Shown piece by piece: positions 9,171 to 16,299 of a stretch of DNA of 64,000 nt. Position 1 is the stretch's first letter. Each line of letters opens with the position of its first letter. The notes beneath the pieces are model-generated. The model had not been told where the DNA came from. It searched no databases and saw nothing but the letters and a program-made list of their open reading frames with translations. The stretch is from positions 57,271-121,270 of the forward strand of contig NZ_FNBL01000012.1 of the NCBI RefSeq assembly GCF_900102315.1, in the 5' to 3' direction. Source of the stretch: Celeribacter baekdonensis. GTDB lineage: Bacteria; Pseudomonadota; Alphaproteobacteria; Rhodobacterales; Rhodobacteraceae. Made by a program: the position numbers and the translations under genes.

Positions 9171-9203
9171 CACTGAACAAGCTGTCACAGAGGAGACATC
9201 GAC

Positions 9204-9401
9204 ATGAAATTCAACGTTCCCGACATGAGTTGTGGTCATTGCACCAGTACGATCGAAAAGGCGATCAAGGCAGCTGACGCAAATGCGAGCGTATCTTGCG
9301 ACATTCCGGCCCGCACGGTTTCTGTTGAAGGTGCACTGTCAACAGAACGGCTGACGGCCCTGCTTCGTGAAGCTGGGTACGAAAATACCGTGACTGCCTA
9401 A
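9204..9401 (+). CDS. copZ: CopZ-like cytosolic copper chaperone
   Basis: A single 65-residue heavy-metal-associated domain with the MSCGHC copper-binding motif near residues 8-13. Such chaperones bind Cu(I) in the cytosol and deliver it to CopA and CueR. A good ribosome site (AGAGGAGAC) precedes the ATG. It is a one-gene unit with its own CueR-type promoter and a strong terminator behind it, and it is divergent from copA. Confidence 0.92.
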   Translation: MKFNVPDMSCGHCTSTIEKAIKAADANASVSCDIPARTVSVEGALSTERLTALLREAGYENTVTA

Positions 9402-9407
9402 TCTATG

Positions 9408-9441
9408 GGTCATCGCACCCGTCGTGACGGGTGCGATGACC
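9408..9441 (+). terminator. Hairpin terminator after copZ
   Basis: A perfect 14-bp stem (9408-9421 with 9428-9441) and six-base loop begin 7 bases after the copZ stop. The T-run behind is short (GATTTCT), but stem strength and position make a terminator likely. Confidence 0.72.
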
Positions 9442-9489
9442 TAGCGATTTCTAGCGACGGATTTGCCTGGTTTTCTGAGGTTCCGCAGA

Positions 9490-9810
9490 TCATGAGCGCG
9501 AAGGCAACAGGATGAGAGCACTGCCTAGGAGGCAAAGAAGAATGCCTGCAATGTCCCAGCGGTCCGGTCGGCTCCCCTCCACTAGCCACATCCAGATCAT
9601 GGACGCCGCTATGTAGACGCCCCCGTAAGCTGCATATGCCCGACCGGCCATTTCGCTTTCTGCGCGCGTCAAAAGCCATGCGAAGAGTGCCAAACTTACC
9701 AGACCTGGCCCGACCAAAAGCGGCGAACGATCGAGCCGCAACCATGCCCAGAAAGCAAAACATCCAGCGATCTCGGCAAAGGCAGCAATAAGATACCAAA
9801 GGTAAGTCAT
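9490..9810 (-). CDS. YnfA/UPF0060-family small membrane protein
   Basis: A 106-residue protein with four membrane helices. Family features are the N-terminal [20 protein letters not shown], the AAYGGVYI segment and the Trp-containing DRWD loop. The family is widespread and resembles small multidrug resistance proteins in fold, with unproven transport function. It stands alone between copZ and the DsbA gene. Here an inner-membrane role in metal or cation tolerance is only suggested by the setting. Confidence 0.85.
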   Translation of the reverse strand: MTYLWYLIAAFAEIAGCFAFWAWLRLDRSPLLVGPGLVSLALFAWLLTRAESEMAGRAYAAYGGVYIAASMIWMWLVEGSRPDRWDIAGILLCLLGSALILLPSRS

Positions 9811-9928
9811 CTTCTCGCCGCCTCTTTCAGTGGTAGGCCGTGCCTAGGTCTTTTGGTCTGTAGGGGCTCCGACTCATTCGCCTGCATCATTGCTCATCGG
9901 GCGTGATGTCAGAACCCACCGCAGAGTG

Positions 9929-10657
9929 CTAGTTTGCCGACGCCCGCACGTTGTCGACCAGTTCCGTGAGCTTATCGCTTTCCACGAAGCCTGGAACCAG
10001 ATTGTCGCCGATCACAAATGAAGGCGTGCCACTGAAGCCGAGCGACTGCGTCAACCGCATCGAGGTCGCGATATGCTCTTCAATTTCGGGGCGCTCCATG
10101 TCAGTTTGAAGGCGTTCGATGTCGAGACCGACCTCTTGTGCTATCCTGAGAACGCTTGCTTCTTCCGCCCGGCCGTTCATACCCATTAGGGCCCAGTGGA
10201 ATGCCTCATACTTGCCTTGCAGCCGCGATGCGAGTGCAGCTTTGGTTGCAAACACGGATCCGTCCCCGAGAATTGGCCATTCGCGATAGACCAGACGCAC
10301 ATTGGGGTCAGCCTCCAGCAGTGCCAGAACTTCCGGCATAGCGCGGCGACAATATGGGCAGTTGTAATCGAAAAATTCGATAACGGTCACATCCCCATCG
10401 GGATTGCCGAGAACCGGTGCATTCGGGTCTTGCTCGAGCAATTGTCGCTGATCGCGCAAGACGGTTGCCTGCGCTTGTGCCTGGGCTTCGGCGTCCTGAC
10501 GTTGAAGTATTTCGACTGCTTCCATGATGATTTGCGGATTCTCGCGGATAGCCTCATATACAAGTTCCTTGACCCGCGCTTCGTCCAGGTCTGCGGCCTG
10601 CACTGCCATTGGAAGTAAGGCAAATGACGATACGAGCATCAAATTTCTGAAAATCAT
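9929..10657 (-). CDS. DsbA-family thiol:disulfide oxidoreductase (Com1/ScsC-like)
   Basis: The 242-residue product has a signal peptide (about 20 residues), a helical N-terminal extension of about 60 residues (often an oligomerisation arm in ScsC/Com1-type proteins) and a thioredoxin fold with Cys100-Pro-Tyr-Cys103. The cis-Pro loop GTPSFVIG is present. It would form or shuffle disulfides in periplasmic proteins. It is the last gene of the minus-strand operon that encodes cytochromes and an MCO, and its partner may be the ScsB-like reductase at 16296. ATG at 10663 is an alternative start. Confidence 0.88.
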   Translation of the reverse strand: MIFRNLMLVSSFALLPMAVQAADLDEARVKELVYEAIRENPQIIMEAVEILQRQDAEAQAQAQATVLRDQRQLLEQDPNAPVLGNPDGDVTVIEFFDYNCPYCRRAMPEVLALLEADPNVRLVYREWPILGDGSVFATKAALASRLQGKYEAFHWALMGMNGRAEEASVLRIAQEVGLDIERLQTDMERPEIEEHIATSMRLTQSLGFSGTPSFVIGDNLVPGFVESDKLTELVDNVRASAN

Positions 10658-10662
10658 GTCCA

Positions 10663-11133
10663 TTATCCCTCTTGTTCTGCTGCTGTGCGTGCGGCCTGAG
10701 CATTGCGCTCTCGCTCTGGCCAGGTCGACTTAATGAAGCCGAGAATGTTCCAAATTTCCTGATCTGTGAGTTTGCCGGCGAAGCCCGGCATGCCACTGTC
10801 GAAATCTGAGCCCTGTTGTCGCATCAGTTCCGCCCCCCCGAGCTTGGTGTAGGAGAACAAAATCTGGTCACTATGGTGCCAGGTATGACCGTTGCGATCA
10901 TGCGGCGGCGCGGGCAGGCGGCCATCTGAACCAGGGCTTCGCCAGTCTGGTTGCCCTTCGAGATTGGCGCCATGGCAGGACGCACAGTTTTCAGAATAGA
11001 GAGCTTGCCCCAGTTCGATATTGACGTCGTCAAACGGGGAAGAACCCTGGGAGGCATTGCCGCTGAACCACCAGGTTGCACCTAGCCCAATCAGGCCAAT
11101 GGATGAAATTACCGCCAGGTAAGCTGATCTCAT
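10663..11133 (-). CDS. Periplasmic c-type cytochrome (LEGQPDW type)
   Basis: A 156-residue class I c-type cytochrome with an N-terminal signal/anchor, one heme site CASCH and a distal Met candidate in the DSGMPGF loop. The motif LEGQPDWR next to the heme, PAPPHD, GHTWHHSD and IKSTWPER are shared with the cytochrome at 58563. Each sits beside an MCO. Its ATG overlaps the MCO stop (ATGA), so electrons from Cu(I) oxidation could pass to it, although such coupling is an inference. Downstream DsbA begins within six bases. Confidence 0.87.
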   Translation of the reverse strand: MRSAYLAVISSIGLIGLGATWWFSGNASQGSSPFDDVNIELGQALYSENCASCHGANLEGQPDWRSPGSDGRLPAPPHDRNGHTWHHSDQILFSYTKLGGAELMRQQGSDFDSGMPGFAGKLTDQEIWNILGFIKSTWPERERNAQAARTAAEQEG

Positions 11134-12524
11134 GCGACCTCCAGCCACGTCATCATGCCGGATGCCGCGTGCGAGAGCATGTGACAGTGAAACAGCCACT
11201 TTCCCGGATTGTCGGCAACGAAGGCGATCTCGCGAGTCTCGCCACCGAACATCAGCAAGGTATCCCGCAGGGGACCAACTTCACCGCCCTCCAGCACCTC
11301 CCGGAAATGCATCCCGTGCAAATGCATGGCGTGGGGGAAGGATGTATCGTTGTAGATCTCCACTCGCGCTGTTTCACCGCGTGACAGGCTAGCCAGTGGC
11401 TTCTCGGTCATGCCCACGGTACCATTGAAAGCCCAGAACTGGTTCGCGTCGACCAGTTGGCGGAACGTTTTTCGCTCACCCTCAAGTATGGCTGCGTCAA
11501 GGTTGCCCATTGCCCCGCCTTCCATGTTGAGCCTGATGCGTCTCGCCTGCTCCAGTCCCGGCACATCCATATTAGGGTTCGGTGGCAGAACTTGGGGGAC
11601 ATCCCGCACAGCGGAGGCCAAAGTGCCGGTCACGCGAAACTCGGTTTGGGCAAATCCCTGGCCGTCTTCAAGCCGCACCAGATGAGCACTTTCCCCTTCA
11701 TCCGCAATGACGTCGACAAACAAATCCGCTCGTTGGCCCGGCCCAAGGATGATCGGTTCGCTGATCTCACTCGGCGTCACCAGTGGCATTCCGTCGAACG
11801 CCATCACCCACCCCTTTAGACCTGACAGGCCCAAAACAAAGATCCTGGCATTTGCCGCGTTGATCAACCGAAGCCGCATCCGCTCACCCTGGCTCACGTT
11901 GAGCGTAGAATTGAAGCTTCCGTTGGTGGCGACAAAGTTGCCACGTCGGCCTGCATGGCTACGATCATGAACGGCTTCAAAATCTGGGTCGAGTTGTGCG
12001 GTCTCCGGGTTGAGGAGCCAATCGTCAAGAATAAGGACTTCATCGCGATCAACATCCGGGGCTATCGGTTCTTCGACGATCAACGCTCCGTAGAGCCCAC
12101 GAGCGACCTGTTCGACGGAGCGATTATGCGCGTGAAACCAAAAAGTTCCTGCATCTGGAACGGCAAAATCGTAGTCGAAGGTTTCGCCTGTGGGGATGGC
12201 ATCTTGGGTGAGCCCGGCCACGCCGTCCATCGCATTTGATATCCGCACGCCATGCCAGTGCAGGGACGTCGCCTGCGGCAACTTGTTGACGAGCCGACGT
12301 TGAAGACGCGCGCCCTGCCGAACACGGATCACGGGGCCAGGAAACTTTCCGTCATAGCCCCAAATCTCCGTCTTGGGGTAGTCCGGAGGGGCGAGTTGTA
12401 CGGCGCCACTTTGCGCTGTCATCACCTGAAATTCAGGGGTGGCTGCAGATCCGGCCTTGGGGAAGAAGCTCAACGCACTCATTGCCAACCCCGATTGAAT
12501 GAATGCTCTTCTGGTGTGTGTCAT
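11130..12524 (-). CDS. Multicopper oxidase (CueO/SufI-like)
   Basis: A 464-residue three-domain MCO with a Tat-like signal (MTHTRRAFIQSGLAM). Copper motifs are HWHGVR, FWFHAHNRS, HAMHLHGMHF and HCHMLSHAASGMM, giving type 1, 2 and 3 centres. The ATG at 12524 places the twin arginines near the start. Upstream codons in the frame are a non-coding run. It belongs to an operon with three cytochrome genes before it and one after, an arrangement unlike the simple cueO locus, and this favours an oxidase wired to c-type cytochromes. Confidence 0.9.
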   Translation of the reverse strand: MTHTRRAFIQSGLAMSALSFFPKAGSAATPEFQVMTAQSGAVQLAPPDYPKTEIWGYDGKFPGPVIRVRQGARLQRRLVNKLPQATSLHWHGVRISNAMDGVAGLTQDAIPTGETFDYDFAVPDAGTFWFHAHNRSVEQVARGLYGALIVEEPIAPDVDRDEVLILDDWLLNPETAQLDPDFEAVHDRSHAGRRGNFVATNGSFNSTLNVSQGERMRLRLINAANARIFVLGLSGLKGWVMAFDGMPLVTPSEISEPIILGPGQRADLFVDVIADEGESAHLVRLEDGQGFAQTEFRVTGTLASAVRDVPQVLPPNPNMDVPGLEQARRIRLNMEGGAMGNLDAAILEGERKTFRQLVDANQFWAFNGTVGMTEKPLASLSRGETARVEIYNDTSFPHAMHLHGMHFREVLEGGEVGPLRDTLLMFGGETREIAFVADNPGKWLFHCHMLSHAASGMMTWLEVA

Positions 12525-12580
12525 TTCGTTCTCGTTTGTTGTGCGAGCCAGTTTTGGCTCACACATTGTCTCTATTGCAG

Positions 12581-13525
12581 TCACATGTCTTTATTAGCAG
12601 CGGCGCCCTCGCCCTGAGCGACCCGGTCGGCTCGAGGTTCGTCACCATCAAGCAAGTACACGGCCATCGCTTCCAGATCATCGGGGGACAAAAAGCGCGT
12701 ATTGCCCTGCACGACCTCCACCATGCTGCCGCCGAAAGCGTCGCCTGACGGCGTCACGCCAGTACGCAACGCATAGGCGAGGTTGGAAACGGTCCAGCCG
12801 CGTTCCGCCAGTGAGTTCGGCGTGATCGAAGGCGCCTTGCTCCCCCCTGGCAATGCCTCATTTCCAGCAAAAACCGCGTCAAGCAGGCGCCCGCCTCCGA
12901 TATTGCGTGGCGTGTGGCAAGCACCGCAATGTGCTGCACCTCGAACCAGCTCGCGACCGCGGTTCCATTGTGCGTTTTTCTCGTCAATGGGTTCCGTGGG
13001 TGGATCGTAGAGATAGGCCGCCCGCCATAGCTTCAGGCCCCATCTCTGATCGAAAGGAAACTTGACATCATGCTCAAGCGCTGCCTCGGCGACCGGTGGC
13101 ACGGTCTGGAAAGCTGCCCAAAGGTCGGCAATGTCCTGATCCGTGAAATCCGCATAGAACGGATAGGAAAAAGCGGGATAATACGGCTCTCCGCTAGGAC
13201 TGATGCCCTGGCGAACCGCCTTGGCGAACTGCTCAACCGTCCACCCCCCGATGCCGCTCTCTTTGTCTGTCGTCAGATTGGGCGGAAAAAACGTGCCAAA
13301 ATCTGTCGCCAGCCCCGCGCCGCCTGCGAGTGCGGCGCCGCCAGCCTCTGAATTGGTGTGGCATGAAATGCACCCGGATACGCGAGCCAAATAGGCGCCG
13401 CGCTGGACATCACCCGTTTGCGTGATCGACGCGGGCACCTTGCCAATCGGCCAGATCACAAGGCCGCCGACCACAAGGGCGCCAAGCGCCCCTGCAGCAA
13501 AGACCAGTTTTTTCATCCGGCCCAT
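12581..13525 (-). CDS. Diheme c-type cytochrome (alcohol-dehydrogenase-subunit/FixP-like)
   Basis: About 314 residues with an N-terminal membrane segment and two heme sites, CISCH near residue 55 and CGACH near residue 205, each followed by a class I cytochrome fold. PPNLTTD and SITPNSL are conserved segments of diheme cytochromes that act as electron carriers for periplasmic dehydrogenases. The second possible start, MKKLVF, lies nine bases further in. In this operon it may link the MCO or small cytochromes to the respiratory chain. Confidence 0.87.
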   Translation of the reverse strand: MGRMKKLVFAAGALGALVVGGLVIWPIGKVPASITQTGDVQRGAYLARVSGCISCHTNSEAGGAALAGGAGLATDFGTFFPPNLTTDKESGIGGWTVEQFAKAVRQGISPSGEPYYPAFSYPFYADFTDQDIADLWAAFQTVPPVAEAALEHDVKFPFDQRWGLKLWRAAYLYDPPTEPIDEKNAQWNRGRELVRGAAHCGACHTPRNIGGGRLLDAVFAGNEALPGGSKAPSITPNSLAERGWTVSNLAYALRTGVTPSGDAFGGSMVEVVQGNTRFLSPDDLEAMAVYLLDGDEPRADRVAQGEGAAANKDM

Positions 13526-13527
13526 CT

Positions 13528-14100
13528 TTACTTCGCCTCGTAGCGGAATTTCGCGTGACATGCCGAACATGTCTGGGTCACCATGTTGAATGCCCCATCT
13601 GCGGGCATCGAGGCATAGTCCATCATCGGGCTTCCTGACGAAGTTCCCATCATGGACGAAGCTCCCATCATGCCACCGGGGGATTGCGTGCCCATCATAG
13701 AGCCTGCATCCATTCCCGCCGCTGACGCCATAAGCCCGTTGTCGGCGGCTTTGGCAAGACCTTCGCTAACCACCTTGAGCTGCTCTGCGAGCGCACTGAA
13801 TTCTTCCCAATCCGACCAGATCTCGGGCTTTGCTTCCGACGGTTTCCCAGCAGACCCTTCGGGAAACAATTCGGTCATGCCTTCGCTATGTTCGACAAAG
13901 ACGCGTGCTCCCGCACGAACAGCTTCAGCATCATAGGTGATTTCACCACGCATCATCGGAGCCAGTTCTTTGACCGATTGCCCCATGGCCATCATGCCGT
14001 CCATGCGTTCCTTGACGACGCCTTCCGCGCCACCATGTGCAAATGCAGCTGCGGCCATTGTCGTTCCTGCCAAGAGGCCGATCATCAGTTTGCTTTTCAT
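13528..14100 (-). CDS. Cytochrome c'-like protein with a methionine-rich insert
   Basis: A 190-residue exported protein. It has a signal peptide, helical segments of the cytochrome c' type (GEITYDAEAVRAGARVF), and a C-terminal heme site CSACHAKFR close to the end, which is the class II cytochrome position. Between them lies a run of MMG/GMM repeats (about residues 128-165), not typical of the family and well suited to binding Cu(I). The next gene begins within a few bases of its stop. Confidence 0.85.
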   Translation of the reverse strand: MKSKLMIGLLAGTTMAAAAFAHGGAEGVVKERMDGMMAMGQSVKELAPMMRGEITYDAEAVRAGARVFVEHSEGMTELFPEGSAGKPSEAKPEIWSDWEEFSALAEQLKVVSEGLAKAADNGLMASAAGMDAGSMMGTQSPGGMMGASSMMGTSSGSPMMDYASMPADGAFNMVTQTCSACHAKFRYEAK

Positions 14101-14164
14101 CGTTCCGTATCCTGTATTTCCATGCTTGATAGATTTAATTTGATGAGGCGTGGTTGCCCCTAGG

Positions 14165-14524
14165 TCAGGATAGGTGTTTGGGAGGCGGGGTGTCCCTTAG
14201 GACATTCCGGTTAGAAAAGCTCTGATCTGGATGTTCGCGAGGCAATTGCGACAAGTTGGTCGAAGCTCTCGGAGCTGATAAAATGACAATTACCATATTT
14301 TTCGAGCAGTCCGGCCCCGGATCGCAATGCCCGGGGAGAAGATTATCTGCATCTTCCTCATGAGAGGTCTGATGTTTTTGCGCACTTCGTTCGGAAACTT
14401 TGGCAGCGACCGTTTCATGGCCAATTGCATCGAGAGATCCCGCCGGGAGAACGACAAATAACGCAATCGAGACCAGCAGGAGAATCTGGATCGCGCTACG
14501 GAAGATGTTCAGCCTGACGACCAA
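14165..14524 (-). CDS. Small His/Cys protein (HC-x5-C type) in the oxidase operon
   Basis: A 119-residue product with an N-terminal membrane segment, a His-rich middle (KHQTSHEED), the motif GHCDPGPDC and a Pro-rich end (RDTPPP). It shares this plan with products at 1857, 18595 and 62100. It lies two bases from the cytochrome gene upstream and 64 bases from cytochrome c' downstream, within one minus-strand operon. I recognise no named family. A periplasmic metal-binding helper is the simplest reading. Confidence 0.55.
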   Translation of the reverse strand: MVVRLNIFRSAIQILLLVSIALFVVLPAGSLDAIGHETVAAKVSERSAQKHQTSHEEDADNLLPGHCDPGPDCSKNMVIVILSAPRASTNLSQLPREHPDQSFSNRNVLRDTPPPKHLS

Positions 14525-14526
14525 AG

Positions 14527-14991
14527 TCAGTTGATCCCGTTCGCGCGCTGCAGTTCGCGCACGTATCCAGCAATCATCTTCACATCACCTTGGGTGAGGC
14601 CTTCAACGGGAGGCATATTGCCAAAATTCCAATGATGAGATTGGACGCCGTTTTGCGCCGCATTCAGGAACGCGGCATCGGAATGGTGGTTCGGCTCGTA
14701 GATTTTGTGAACAAGCGGAGGAGCGACCCCATTCTGGCCTGCGGCATTTTCACCATGACAGCTGGCGCATTTTGCCTCGAACGCGCGTTGCCCCATTTGG
14801 GCTTGCGGCGAAAACTCAGCGGGAATTATTACATTGGCAATGGGCGCGCCCTGAGGAATGCCGCTCGTGTCCGGCGGAACCATTGAGTGTCCTTGAGCGG
14901 TCTGCGCCGGGGCCGGCTGCAACGCTTGCCAACCGACCGCTCCAAGGCCGAGCACGAAGAACCCGCTAACGAACCATCCCCAGAAATTCAT
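14527..14991 (-). CDS. Membrane-anchored c-type cytochrome
   Basis: A 154-residue monoheme cytochrome with an N-terminal anchor helix (about residues 4-22), heme site CASCH near residue 76 and a Met ligand candidate in the GNMPPVEGLT loop. His pairs near YEPNHHSD and SHHWNF are unusual. It lies between the L,D-transpeptidase and the small His/Cys gene and should carry electrons at the periplasmic face of the inner membrane for the same oxidase system. Confidence 0.87.
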   Translation of the reverse strand: MNFWGWFVSGFFVLGLGAVGWQALQPAPAQTAQGHSMVPPDTSGIPQGAPIANVIIPAEFSPQAQMGQRAFEAKCASCHGENAAGQNGVAPPLVHKIYEPNHHSDAAFLNAAQNGVQSHHWNFGNMPPVEGLTQGDVKMIAGYVRELQRANGIN

Positions 14992-15020
14992 AGTGTTTTA
15001 CTCTCCTGCATGTGATCCGT

Positions 15021-15584
15021 TCAGATCAACTTAACCTGCGTCCCGACCGGCGTGCGATCGAAGACCTCTTCTATATGTTCGTTGTAAAGGCCGATGCAGC
15101 CGTTTGATGATCGACGCCCGATTTTCCGCGTGTCTTGGGTTCCGTGGATCCGGTAGTATTGCCACGACAGATAGAGCGCACGCGTTCCCAGAGGATTGGA
15201 GGGATCTCCTCCAGGCACATAGGCTGGCCATTCCGGATTGCGTTCCCGCATTGAAGGGGTCGGCGCCCAACTTGGATTTTCCCGTTTCTCGACAACTTCT
15301 GTATACCCGCGCTTCGTCAATTCATCAGTCAAGGGAACAGAGGTCGGGTAAATCCGCATCTCTTCATCCTCTGTCCAGTGTTGGAGCACCTTTGTGACAG
15401 TATCCGAAATGATGATGCCCTTCCCGAGACGGTCAAAGTGATCACGCCAATTGTGGAGAACGAACGACGAGATATTGCGTCTTACCACACCAGCCTCTTC
15501 CGCCCGAAGAGTGTGGGGGGTCATCAAGAATGCGCCTGAAATTGCAATCAGGCTCCGCCTGTTCAAACTCGGTCTCTCTGCCAT
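15021..15584 (-). CDS. L,D-transpeptidase (YkuD domain)
   Basis: A 187-residue exported enzyme with an N-terminal signal (SLNRRSLIAISGAFL) and a YkuD catalytic domain. The domain shows the His of YYRIHGT and the active-site Cys of SSNGCIGLYN. These enzymes make 3-3 peptidoglycan cross-links or attach proteins to the wall. It is the first gene of the cytochrome/MCO operon. Two further L,D-transpeptidase genes occur at 54164 (broken) and 57609, each beside metal genes. Confidence 0.9.
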   Translation of the reverse strand: MAERPSLNRRSLIAISGAFLMTPHTLRAEEAGVVRRNISSFVLHNWRDHFDRLGKGIIISDTVTKVLQHWTEDEEMRIYPTSVPLTDELTKRGYTEVVEKRENPSWAPTPSMRERNPEWPAYVPGGDPSNPLGTRALYLSWQYYRIHGTQDTRKIGRRSSNGCIGLYNEHIEEVFDRTPVGTQVKLI

Positions 15585-15684
15585 TTGTTCGTCCTTGGTT
15601 ACTCAATTGGACGAGACAGGCATTGCTCAGATGGGGCTGAATCTCAACCGCAACAGGCCGCAAGATTTGTATCGAAGTGTATCC

Positions 15685-15715
15685 TTGACCTTCCAGCGGG
15701 AGATCAAGCTAAACA
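15685..15715 (+). promoter_or_regulatory. CueR-type promoter of the 15748-18476 operon
   Basis: -35 TTGACC (15685-15690), a 19-bp spacer beginning TTCCAG, and -10 TAAACA (15710-15715), 33 bases before the ATG at 15748. The right half of the dyad is weaker than at copA, so response may be lower. Confidence 0.75.
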
Positions 15716-15747
15716 GGATGCGTTGACCAAAATCAGAGGTGGATTCC

Positions 15748-16044
15748 ATGCAAGAGGATAGCGAGTCAGGTGGCAATCGCCACGGAAAGTTGATGCACTG
15801 GGGCATGATGGCTTGCTGTGCTGTCATGCTTCTACCCATCGCAGCTTTCCTGATTGGCGGAGGCACCGTCGCAGGCCTTTGGGCAAACGCTACCGTCTTT
15901 GCGCCTCTGGTGCTCTGCGTTGGCGCCCATTTTGTGATGCACAAGATGATGGGGCGTTCATGCCATGGAAGCAAAGAGCACAAGCAGACCGCCCCCCAGC
16001 CAGTGCCGATTGAAGATATGACCGACAGCGCCGTCCGGCGGTAA
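15748..16044 (+). CDS. Small membrane protein with Cys, His and Met at the membrane edges
   Basis: 98 residues with two membrane helices, flanked by metal-liking residues: HGKLMHWGMMACCAVML, then HFVMHKMMGRSCHG. The ATG at 15748 has AGAGG at proper distance. A GTG nine bases earlier is possible. It resembles the DUF2933-type small membrane proteins seen in metal clusters, though I cannot confirm this. As the first gene behind a CueR-type promoter it is likely copper-induced. Confidence 0.65.
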   Translation: MQEDSESGGNRHGKLMHWGMMACCAVMLLPIAAFLIGGGTVAGLWANATVFAPLVLCVGAHFVMHKMMGRSCHGSKEHKQTAPQPVPIEDMTDSAVRR

Positions 16045-16050
16045 GTCGAA

Positions 16051-16299
16051 ATGAGAACAAGAGCGCGGCTGGCGACTGTCTTCTTGGGAGCGATTTTCGT
16101 GAGCGCTTGTTCCGGCGGACCAGTCCTGTGCCCGACAAACCCGCCGCCAACTTTGTCGACAAAGTCACCAGAGCTGGAGCTGCCCAATGGATGTCGTCTG
16201 GCAGGGCCTATCTCCAACGGTGTGGGCCAGTTGGATTGTGTAAACGGCCGATCAGGCTTTGTTGCCACTCAAGTTCAAAGCCTGGAGATAGTGCGATGA
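16051..16299 (+). CDS. Small lipoprotein of unknown function
   Basis: An 82-residue product with a signal and lipobox VSAC, followed by a Pro-rich, Cys-containing mature part (VLCPTNPPP, NGCRL, LDC). Its stop overlaps the ATG of the ScsB-like gene and it starts seven bases after the preceding stop, so it is firmly inside this copper operon. The Cys residues could be substrates of the reductase encoded next. No family is recognised. Confidence 0.6.
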   Translation: MRTRARLATVFLGAIFVSACSGGPVLCPTNPPPTLSTKSPELELPNGCRLAGPISNGVGQLDCVNGRSGFVATQVQSLEIVR

